Below, in pieces: positions 58,246 through 64,000 of a stretch of DNA of 64,000 bases. The stretch is from Actinomadura xylanilytica. Lineage in GTDB: Bacteria > Actinomycetota > Actinomycetes > Streptosporangiales > Streptosporangiaceae. The notes below the pieces were generated by a model. That model saw nothing but the letters and a program-made list of their open reading frames with translations, made no database searches and was not told the origin of the DNA. Every line of letters begins with the position of its first letter. The first letter of the stretch is position 1. The DNA is taken from assembly GCF_030283145.1 (NCBI RefSeq), contig NZ_JASNWE010000003.1, forward strand, positions 496,001-560,000. Reading direction: 5' to 3'. The translations under genes were made by a program, and so were the position numbers.

Positions 58246-59130
58246 GTGGACTGGGTGGAGCGGGTACTCGGCATCCGCCAGTACGAGCGGCATGGGGAGC
58301 GGGCCCCGCACAAGCCCCTGCTGCTCCTGCACGCACTCGGCCGGTTCCAGCGCGACGGTGCCGGGCCGATTCCGTTCTCGGCCGCCGAGACGCCCCTGCG
58401 GCGCCTGCTCCACGAGTTCGGCCCGCCGCGCGCGACCAGCCCGGGGTACCCGTTCCACCACCTGGCCAATGACGACCTGATCTGGGTGGTGGAGACGCCG
58501 GCCGGCCCCGGGAGCCCCGGATCCGGCCTGACCGCCCTGCGCGAGCCCGGCGTCCAGGGACGGCTGCACCCCGACCTCGCCGTGGCCCTCGCCGAACGAC
58601 CCGGCCTGCTGACGCAGATCGCGCGGGCGCTGCTGGACGCCAACTTCGAGCCGTCCCTGCACGGCGACATCTGCCAGGAGGCCGGGCTCGATCTGGACGG
58701 CGCCGCGCTCCCCTCCCCCGTGCTGCCCGCCCGCGACCCCGCGTTCCGTCTCGCGGTCCTGGAGGCGTACGAGTTCAGTTGCGCCTTCTGCGACTACGAC
58801 GGCCTGCTGGACGGCGTCGCGGTGAGGCTGGACGCGGCGCATCTGCGCTGGCGCGCGTACGGCGGCCCGGACGACCTCGTCAACGGCCTGTGCCTGTGCG
58901 CCCTGCACCACCGGCTGCTCGACCGCGGCGTGATGGGCCTGACCCGTGACCGCACGGTCACCGTCTCCCGCAAGTTCATGGGCCGCGGCCAGGCGGCCCG
59001 TTCGCTGGTGCAGGCGCTGTCAGGCCGTCCCGTCCGCGCTCCCCAGCCCGGCCTGCCGGGCGTCGAGCCGGAGCACATCGACTGGCACACCGCCCAGGTC
59101 TTCCGCACTCCCGCGCGCACCGCGGCCTGA
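58246..59130 (+). CDS. HNH restriction endonuclease of the phosphorothioate-DNA-binding (ScoMcrA-like) type
   Basis: 294 residues from a GTG at 58246, no clear ribosome site. The N-terminal half carries the sulphur-binding-domain pattern of type IV enzymes that read phosphorothioated DNA: HKPLLLLHALGRFQ near residues 22-35, then LRRLLHEFGPPR and YPFHHLANDDLIW. The C-terminal HNH nuclease reads YEFSCAFCDYDGLL, LDAAHLRWRAYGGPDDLVNG and LCLCALHHRLLDRG, with the catalytic His in DAAH and zinc Cys pairs. Known family role: cleavage of foreign phosphorothioated (and sometimes methylated) DNA. No dnd/ssp modification genes are in the window, as expected for a restriction-only enzyme. It lies next to a NERD protein, convergent, with a 9-bp gap. 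Confidence 0.85.
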   Translation: MDWVERVLGIRQYERHGERAPHKPLLLLHALGRFQRDGAGPIPFSAAETPLRRLLHEFGPPRATSPGYPFHHLANDDLIWVVETPAGPGSPGSGLTALREPGVQGRLHPDLAVALAERPGLLTQIARALLDANFEPSLHGDICQEAGLDLDGAALPSPVLPARDPAFRLAVLEAYEFSCAFCDYDGLLDGVAVRLDAAHLRWRAYGGPDDLVNGLCLCALHHRLLDRGVMGLTRDRTVTVSRKFMGRGQAARSLVQALSGRPVRAPQPGLPGVEPEHIDWHTAQVFRTPARTAA

Positions 59131-59139
59131 CGGGCGCGG

Positions 59140-59967
59140 TCACGTCCGCCAGGTGGCGGGCGTCCGCGCCACCTCGTACACCCCGGCGACCTGGTCGGGC
59201 GCGAGCACGGTCCCGCGGCGCGCCAGCCAGCGCCGCAGCGCCCTCACGTCCTTCAGGACGGCGACGTCCTTCGGTCCCCCGCCGCGCACGGTGAACCCCT
59301 TCGCGCCGACGAACACGATGACCGGCTGGACCGGGACGTGCCGCCCGTGCGCCCGGCCCAGCAGCGAGCGGGCCCGTTTGGCCTCGAACCGGGAGTTGCG
59401 CAGGTAGTCGACCTTCGTCCCACTCACCATCATGCCGTTCTCGGCCACCCACACCGTGCCGCGGGTGGCCTTGGTGTTGACCGTCACGACCCCGAACGGG
59501 CCGATCAGCACATGGTCGATGTCGGCGCCGTTGCGTCCGACCGGGACCGCGTGCAGCACATGCCAGCCCCGCTTGCCCGCCCACCGGTCGAGCCTCCTGC
59601 CGATGGCCCGCTCCCCCTTGGCCCCGAACGCGAAGTCGCGCGCCTCCGTGCGGACGCCGAAGAGCCCGGCGATCCTCGTCCGCCAGCTCCGCAGCTCAAC
59701 GGAACGCGCCTGCGCGGCGGCCCCCGCCCGGTTGCCGGCCAGGTCTCCGTCCACCCTCCGGGGCTCCGGAACGGCCGCCTTGACCTCCTCGCCCAGCCGC
59801 GCGCACTCGGACCGGACGGTCTCCCAGAAGAGCGCACCGTCGGCGGGGGTCTCGATCTCGTGCGCGCCCGTTCGGACGTCGTACCAGCCGACCTTCACCT
59901 CACCCCGCGCCAGGTACAGCCGGAGGTTCCCGTAACGCCGCCAGACCCGCACCTCGAGATCACTCAC
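59140..59967 (-). CDS. NERD (nuclease-related) domain protein
   Basis: 275 residues from a GTG at 59967 (GAGGGG five bases upstream). The C-terminal half carries the NERD pattern: GAKGERAIGRRLDRW near residues 115-129, GRNGADIDHVLIGPFGVVTVNTKA (the nuclease-like Asp and Lys; Asn replaces the usual Asp/Glu before the T-K), then GTVWVAENG and VQPVIVFVGAKGF. The N-terminal ~90 residues are unique. NERD domains are related to Holliday-junction resolvase-like nucleases and occur in DNA-processing or plasmid-borne contexts. Alone in its transcription unit. Confidence 0.82.
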   Translation of the reverse strand: MSDLEVRVWRRYGNLRLYLARGEVKVGWYDVRTGAHEIETPADGALFWETVRSECARLGEEVKAAVPEPRRVDGDLAGNRAGAAAQARSVELRSWRTRIAGLFGVRTEARDFAFGAKGERAIGRRLDRWAGKRGWHVLHAVPVGRNGADIDHVLIGPFGVVTVNTKATRGTVWVAENGMMVSGTKVDYLRNSRFEAKRARSLLGRAHGRHVPVQPVIVFVGAKGFTVRGGGPKDVAVLKDVRALRRWLARRGTVLAPDQVAGVYEVARTPATWRT

Positions 59968-60010
59968 CCGCGCCCCTCACCGATCGCCGAACGGCCACGG
60001 TAGGGGGCGC

Positions 60011-60038
60011 TCCGGCCCGCCGTCACCGGCGGGCCGGA
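60011..60038 (-). terminator. Terminator of the SGNH lipase
   Basis: TCCGGCCCGCCG (60011-60022) and its perfect complement (60027-60038) with loop TCAC, 12 bp beyond the lipase stop. Confidence 0.8.
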
Positions 60039-60050
60039 CCTGGACGCCCG

Positions 60051-60872
60051 TCAGGAGTCGCGCTTGAGCGCCAGCGACCGCTTGGTCGACCCGGTGAACG
60101 CGGGCAGGTAGCCCTTGGCGTGCCCGAGCGCGGTCGGGTGGTAGGACGAGCCGATCGGGATCGTCACCGCGTTCAGCCAGCCCTGCCCGGAGCACAGCTC
60201 GTGCCCGGCGAACTCGTCCCGCACGTCCGAGAACGTGAACCCGGCCCGTCCCGCCGCCTTGGAGACGCTGGTGTCGAGCGCGTCGGCGGCTCCGTTCAGC
60301 GCGGTCCGCTTGGCTTGGCTCAGCCCCACGCAGCCGCTGACGATCTTGTAGAGCCGCGGATACCCCAGCACGACCACGCGCGCCTGCGGCGCCCTGGACC
60401 GGATCGCCGAATAGAGCGAGTCGAGCCGGCCGGGCAGCGTCTTGTCCATGTAGCCCTTGGCGTTCGCCACGGCGCTCTGGCAGGACGCGGCGGAGTCCAG
60501 CACGCACGTCTGCATGACCGTGCCGAAGCCCGCGTCATTCCCGCCCGCCGTCAGGCTGACGAGCGTGGTGGAGCCCCCCAGCGCCCCGAGCTGCCCGCTC
60601 TTGATGGTCGCGGTGGTCGCCCCCGAGCAGGCGACGAACTTGAACGACTCCGTGCTGTGCGCGGCGGCCCAGAGCTTCGGATAGGCGTTGGCGCTGCGGT
60701 TGCAGCCACCGCTGGCGGGATCGTAGCTCCCCGCCCCCGTCCCGGAGGAGTACGAGTCCCCGAGGGCGGCGTAGTGGACCCCGGCCGCCGAAGCGGACCC
60801 GGCGAAGACGATGGACCCGGCGGCGAAGGCCAGAGCGCCGACGGCGCTCAGGCAGGGGAGGGAAAGGCGCAT
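60051..60872 (-). CDS. Secreted SGNH/GDSL lipase-esterase
   Basis: 273 residues from the ATG at 60872 (CCGGAG five bases upstream). Signal peptide: MRLSLPCLSAVGALAFAAGSIVFAGSASA, cleavage near residue 29. SGNH blocks: YAALGDSYSSGTGAG (nucleophile Ser), GALGG loop, SLTAGGNDAGFG (oxyanion Asn) and IGSSYHPTALGH (catalytic His). Six Cys suggest three disulphides, as in the characterised Streptomyces extracellular lipases of this family. Its promoter/leader segment (60873-60958) is duplicated at 61615-61700. Confidence 0.92.
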   Translation of the reverse strand: MRLSLPCLSAVGALAFAAGSIVFAGSASAAGVHYAALGDSYSSGTGAGSYDPASGGCNRSANAYPKLWAAAHSTESFKFVACSGATTATIKSGQLGALGGSTTLVSLTAGGNDAGFGTVMQTCVLDSAASCQSAVANAKGYMDKTLPGRLDSLYSAIRSRAPQARVVVLGYPRLYKIVSGCVGLSQAKRTALNGAADALDTSVSKAAGRAGFTFSDVRDEFAGHELCSGQGWLNAVTIPIGSSYHPTALGHAKGYLPAFTGSTKRSLALKRDS

Positions 60873-60958
60873 CAGCACTCCGGATGACGTACCGAATTAT
60901 GTCAGGCCGCTTATACCCAGATCATCATCGCGGGAAGCCTTATCAATTCCCGAGCATT
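60873..60958 (-). repeat. Lipase leader, copy 1 of a direct repeat
   Basis: 86 bp containing the ribosome site and probable promoter of the lipase. It aligns without gaps to 61615-61700 with 13 mismatches counted by eye (85% identity). Read on the minus strand it contains TTGATA, TATAAG and CATAAT words suited to a promoter. The 327-bp gap 60879-61205 holds nothing else I recognise. Confidence 0.7.
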
Positions 60959-61205
60959 TTGTCACCTTTAGCCGTTGCCCCGAGCCGCCGCCCAGCTGAT
61001 CATCTCCCCGGCCACCGCACCCCGGAACACCCCTGCTCCGACCAGGAACACCCTGCCGCAGATCAGGCATTACCGACCGGCACTTCCCAATACGGCCACC
61101 TCTGTCACCGGCACGATGAGAAATCCTCTCCAGGCGGTCACCGAAGGACGATGGGGCCATACCGGATTCCACCGGTCACCCACGTCGACCGACCTGCCGG
61201 GGCCT

Positions 61206-61406
61206 TCAGTGCCCGAGGATCACAAAAACGACACCCGCGACGACATGGGCGAGGACGGTCACCACGATCAGCGCGACGAGGAGGTACTTGGCCGTCGGAT
61301 GATCGAACTGGGAGCCGGCGCGCGTGCGCTGCTCCGACCGGTCCTGCGCCTGCTCCTCCAGAGCCTCCAGGGAGGGCAGGAAGGACGGCCGCTTCAACGC
61401 GGGCAT
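61206..61406 (-). CDS. Small membrane protein, uncharacterised
   Basis: 66 residues with an excellent ribosome site (AGGAGG five bases before the ATG at 61406). A charged N-terminal half (MPALKRPSFLPSLEALEEQA, then RSEQRTRAG) is followed by one membrane helix, KYLLVALIVVTVLAHVVAGVVFVIL, and a terminal GH. The sequence is reminiscent of short single-helix actinomycete proteins ending in a His/Gly motif (DUF6126-like), but I cannot assign it. Located between the two copies of the lipase leader, so it may have been inserted or duplicated with that segment. Confidence 0.65.
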   Translation of the reverse strand: MPALKRPSFLPSLEALEEQAQDRSEQRTRAGSQFDHPTAKYLLVALIVVTVLAHVVAGVVFVILGH

Positions 61407-61614
61407 CAGGGCCTCCTCATCACGGGTCTGGACGGTCGCGTTCAGTGTGTCCCTCCATCAATAGCCGACCCCTCCATGTAAGCGAGCCGCTGCCCTACGT
61501 GATCTGGGCGACACCACGACACCCGTCGCCCCAGCGCCAGGGCCGCCGAGAACCTTGAACAGGGCGTCGCCACAGCAGGCCACCCGGCATCGTGGGCCCG
61601 CCGCCGTACGACGT

Positions 61615-61700
61615 CAGCACTCCGGACGGCGTACCGATTCATGACAGGCCACTGATATCCGGATCATCACCACGGGAAGCGTTGTCAATTCCCGAGCATT
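61615..61700 (-). repeat. Orphan copy 2 of the lipase leader
   Basis: Ungapped 86-bp match to 60873-60958. At the place equivalent to the lipase ATG the sequence reads ACG, and no lipase coding sequence follows in 61407-61614. It is therefore a promoter/leader without its gene. The rest of 61407-61614 shows nothing recognisable beyond the ribosome site of the small membrane protein. Confidence 0.7.
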
Positions 61701-62100
61701 CTCGGGCCTTGTCACGGCCTCACCCTGATGAGAATCTCATTTTCGTACCCAGGCAGTGACATCGCGGTGATGACCGTGGACGCCCTCCTCGCCCGCCGGA
61801 CACGTCGCCTACCCGAGGCACCTCCCACCCACTCCAACTACGTCGACACGCCCCGCCACCAGCACCGGGACCACCAGAGCACCCCTTCCGGCACATCCAC
61901 TCATTACCCAGGTCTCGACAATTCCAGCACACGTCCACACAACACAGAATTTCCCCTCAGAACGACATCAATATCATGAGCACTTTTCGGTATCCAGCAT
62001 CCCGGCGGGTGGAAGCGATCACAGCGCCGGGAGTTCTTGCCGCACTCGACCCCCCATGAAATAATTGACAAAATAGGCGAGGCGAGACCAGGAGGCGGCG
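61701..62100. other. Intergenic region without recognisable gene
   Basis: About 400 bp of lower-GC DNA. Short open frames exist on both strands but none has a ribosome site or actinomycete-like codon bias. The right end holds TTGACA (62065-62070), a possible -35 of the DUF6879-associated pair, and the AGGAGG site at 62090-62095. Confidence 0.5.
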
Positions 62101-62373
62101 ATGGCACACCGGCCATGGGCGGCGGACGGAACGGCGGGGTTCAAGCAGCGGCTCGGCAAGTCCGCTCTCGAACTGGGGAACACCAATGCCAGCCCCACCT
62201 GCCCGGACATCTGGGAGATGGACAACGGCGACATCGCGTTCATCGGCCGCGATCTGACCGCGAACTACGCCAGGCACCTTCCGCCGGGCGTGTCGATAGG
62301 CGAGAACGAGCGCCTGGTCGTCCTGCCCCGCAACATGATCGTCGCCGCCAAGGCGGACTTCCCCGATGCTTGA
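62101..62373 (+). CDS. Small protein partner of DUF6879
   Basis: 90 residues, AGGAGG five bases before the ATG. Typical of short actinomycete proteins encoded directly upstream of DUF6879: FKQRLGKSALELGNTNASPT, then CPDIWEMDNGDIAFIGRDLT, then GENERLVVLPRNMIVAAK. It overlaps the next gene by 8 bp. In relatives the pair often lies near XRE/DUF397 regulators. Function unknown; a toxin-antitoxin-like or regulatory pair has been suggested by the arrangement only. Confidence 0.78.
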   Translation: MAHRPWAADGTAGFKQRLGKSALELGNTNASPTCPDIWEMDNGDIAFIGRDLTANYARHLPPGVSIGENERLVVLPRNMIVAAKADFPDA

Positions 62374-62971
62374 GCAGGTGCGCGAGCTGCCCGCCGCCGA
62401 CCTGGACGCGCAGGAGTACCTCGACGACTTCTGGCGCCATTCCGAGCAGATCGACGACCTGTGGAAGCTGGAGCGCATCCAGAGTTTCCAGGAGCCGGAC
62501 GAGCCGAGCTGGGTCTCCATGATGAACGGCGACTGGGACCGCGCCCTGGCCCTGATCGAGGAGAAGCGCGCCGCCTCCAAGCACCACGTGTCCGTCGCCG
62601 ACGGCATCGACAACCGGCGCGTCCGGGTCACCGAACTGCCGGTGACCCCCTACCTGCAATGGGAGATGCACGTCCTGCGGATCTGGGCCGAGACCGGCGC
62701 CCAGGACATCAGGGTGATCGACCAGAGCGGCGTCGGCGCGCTGGAGGCGGACGGCCCCCTGCCCGAGGTCGTCATCCTCGGCAGCAGCGTGATGTACGAG
62801 ACGCTGTACGACGCCACGGGCACGCACTCGGGCGGACGGCGCATCGACGACCCGGACGTGATCGCCGCCTGCCGGAACGACCTCGCCGGTCTGTACAACA
62901 CCGCCGAGGACATGTTCTCTTACTTCGAACGGGAGATAGCCCCGCTGCCGCCACCGGACGTCGGCCCCTGA
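62366..62971 (+). CDS. DUF6879 family protein
   Basis: 201 residues. DUF6879 landmarks: FWRHSEQIDDLWKLERIQSF and EPDEPSWVSMMNGDWDRALA near residues 19-55, RRVRVTELPVTPYLQWEMH near 91-109, ADGPLPEVVILGSSVMYETLYD, and LYNTAEDMFSYFEREIAPLPP at the end. The ATG at 62366 lies within the end of the upstream gene, so translation is coupled. No catalytic residues are assigned in the family; the conserved Trp/Asp/Arg pattern suggests ligand or nucleotide binding. It precedes a DUF6082 gene by 13 bp. Confidence 0.85.
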   Translation: MLEQVRELPAADLDAQEYLDDFWRHSEQIDDLWKLERIQSFQEPDEPSWVSMMNGDWDRALALIEEKRAASKHHVSVADGIDNRRVRVTELPVTPYLQWEMHVLRIWAETGAQDIRVIDQSGVGALEADGPLPEVVILGSSVMYETLYDATGTHSGGRRIDDPDVIAACRNDLAGLYNTAEDMFSYFEREIAPLPPPDVGP

Positions 62972-62984
62972 CGGGAGGACGATC

Positions 62985-63746
62985 CTGACCACGCGACTCC
63001 GGACGATCAGGCGCGCCGTCACCGGCGGCGCGTCCCATCGCACGACCGTGGCGGTTCTGCTGCTCCTGGTGATCGTGCTCGTCTGCGGCCTGGTCGCCGT
63101 CTCCCCCTTCGCGCTCGGCACCCTCAGCTCCAGGTCCGGCGACTGGGAGGAGCTGAGCTGGATCGGCCAGACCTACGGGGCCGCCTCGGCGCTGCTCGCG
63201 GTACTCGCCCTGATCGGCGTGGCGGTCTCGCTGTTCATGCAGGCGCACGAGGCCAAGGCGGCCCGCGAGCAAGGACTGCGCGCCGTCCACACCGACCTGC
63301 TCCAGATGGCGATGGACGACCCGCTCTACCGCGGCTGCTGGGGCCCGTTCTTCGCCTCCGGCAACGTCGACGGCCAGCGCGAGCACATGTACGTCAACCT
63401 GATCATCTCCAACTGGCAGATGCGGTACGAGCTGCGCGCCATCAGCGAGGAGCACCTCCGCGCCACCGCGCACATCGTCTTCTCCGGCGAACCGGGACGC
63501 CGCTTCTGGGCCGAGGGCCGCGACCTGCGCCTGCGCGCCGCCGGGGGCCGCCGCGAACGCCGGTTCCTGCACCTCCTCGACGAGGAGTACGAGCACGCGC
63601 TCCGGGAACCCGCCCGTCCCCCCGCTCCGGCCCGTCCACCACGCAGCCCCCGCCGCAGACCGCCCTGGACGCTCCTCGCCTTCGCAGCCGCCGGCCTCGC
63701 CGCGGCCGCCCCCTTCCTACGCCGCCTCCGGTCCCGCCACGACTGA
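62985..63746 (+). CDS. DUF6082 family membrane protein
   Basis: 253 residues if initiated at the CTG at 62985, which follows GGGAGGA by four to five bases; a GTG at 63048 without ribosome site would give 232. The longer form supplies the basic N-terminus (TTRLRTIRRAV) expected before the first helix TVAVLLLLVIVLVCGLVAVS. The second helix is AASALLAVLALIGVAVSLFM. DUF6082 core: HTDLLQMAMDDPLYRGCWG, HMYVNLIISNWQMRYELRA, and GRRFWAEGRDLRLRA. A Pro/Arg-rich stretch and a third helix (LLAFAAAGLAAAAPFL) end the protein. Probably co-transcribed with the DUF6879 pair. Function unknown. Confidence 0.8.
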   Translation: MTTRLRTIRRAVTGGASHRTTVAVLLLLVIVLVCGLVAVSPFALGTLSSRSGDWEELSWIGQTYGAASALLAVLALIGVAVSLFMQAHEAKAAREQGLRAVHTDLLQMAMDDPLYRGCWGPFFASGNVDGQREHMYVNLIISNWQMRYELRAISEEHLRATAHIVFSGEPGRRFWAEGRDLRLRAAGGRRERRFLHLLDEEYEHALREPARPPAPARPPRSPRRRPPWTLLAFAAAGLAAAAPFLRRLRSRHD

Positions 63747-63789
63747 ACAACACCTCCGCGCCCGGTCACGATGAGGTCGGCGGTCACGC

Positions 63790-64000
63790 TCACGGTGAGC
63801 GCCAGAGGGCGGTCTCCGCGGTCCGGTGATCACGGACGCGCAGGACCTCGCGGAACCTGCGCTGCCGCCGGGGCAGACCGTGGACCAGCATCACCTGGCG
63901 CGCGCCGACCTCGTCGGCGATGTCGAGCAGGCCGCGGCGGTCGGCGTGGGCGGAGAGGCGCATCGATTCGACCCTGGCCCGGACCGGGACGTCGACCTCC
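63790..64000 (-). CDS. C-terminal part of MBL-fold/beta-CASP metallo-hydrolase (5' end outside window)
   Basis: Last 70 codons before TGA (minus-strand stop at 63792-63790). The translation contains VPVRARVESMRLSAHADRRGL, then VMLVHGLPRRQRRFREVL. The SAHAD and VHG segments are the beta-CASP motif B/C region of RNA/DNA-processing MBL-fold hydrolases (the Zn-dependent metallo-hydrolase RNA-specificity domain, CPSF-73/RNase J-like exonuclease group). The catalytic MBL part lies beyond the window edge. Confidence 0.82.
   Translation of the reverse strand, partial: EVDVPVRARVESMRLSAHADRRGLLDIADEVGARQVMLVHGLPRRQRRFREVLRVRDHRTAETALWRSP

Noticed and set aside
61728..61979. Open frames of 70-85 codons on both strands in the 61.7-62.1 kb gap
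   Set aside because: No ribosome sites, unbiased codon use and no similarity to known families; region left as non-coding.

Overview
The window is very GC-rich (by eye about 70-73%), uses many GTG starts, and carries families typical of actinomycetes of the Streptosporangiales type, such as Actinomadura or Thermomonosporaceae. These include a DUF574 SAM-dependent methyltransferase, DUF397, DUF5999, a DUF6879 pair, DUF6082, mycothiol-dependent maleylpyruvate-isomerase-fold proteins, PucR regulators and a cobalamin-riboswitch/BtuFCD cluster. The genus is an inference from gene content. Both ends cut genes: a thiolase tail at the left and the tail of a beta-CASP MBL hydrolase at the right.

Layout, 0-16 kb: mostly single metabolic and regulatory genes. 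There is an MpaB-like oxygenase, a TetR-amidohydrolase-adenosine deaminase operon with a double operator, and a guanidinium-type SMR exporter under a guanidine-III riboswitch. An internally shortened LysR is divergent from an SDR. These are followed by a secreted hydrolase, a PucR regulator, a RibD/DHFR-like reductase, a repeat element next to a 5'-truncated DUF559/AbiEi-like nuclease remnant, and a secreted phospholipase D-like protein. The most striking gene is a 1,014-residue protein that combines an MJ1316 (DUF504) RNA-end domain, an EEP phosphatase/nuclease, a 2H phosphoesterase and a poly(A)-polymerase-like nucleotidyltransferase.

16-28 kb: two well-defined nutrient systems. A cobalamin riboswitch precedes four GTGA-overlapping genes (BtuF, BtuC, BtuD, CbiZ). 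A seven-gene minus-strand operon reads L-fuconate dehydratase, SDR, ribose-type ABC transporter (binding protein, ATPase, permease), aldo/keto reductase, lactonase. It is divergent from a FadR-type GntR regulator with two FadR-like operators between them, and it looks like uptake and non-phosphorylative catabolism of L-fucose or a similar sugar.

28-47 kb: two tandem surface solute-binding-like proteins, one with a VWA domain. Then a leucine/isovalerate (liu-type) operon: TetR, methylcrotonyl-CoA carboxylase beta and alpha, HMG-CoA lyase and acyl-CoA dehydrogenase, with two near-perfect TTAA operators. Then a methyltransferase, a 1,091-residue NACHT-LRR protein (bacterial NLR, probable anti-phage protein), a DHA2 MFS exporter, and an acyl-CoA synthetase convergent on a strong terminator.

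47-64 kb: DUF397 plus an RsbW-like ATPase, OtsA, a DoxX/MarR pair with duplicated operators, a frameshifted and truncated FAD oxidoreductase, a YbaK deacylase, a NarL-type two-component system coupled to DedA, the DUF574 methyltransferase, and two paralogous small membrane proteins sharing a promoter element. Next come DUF5999, YdcF, an HNH enzyme of the phosphorothioate-DNA-dependent restriction family, a NERD protein, an SGNH lipase whose leader is duplicated 740 bp away, a small membrane protein, and the DUF6879 / DUF6082 cluster. No tRNA, rRNA, CRISPR array, integrase or transposase gene was seen.
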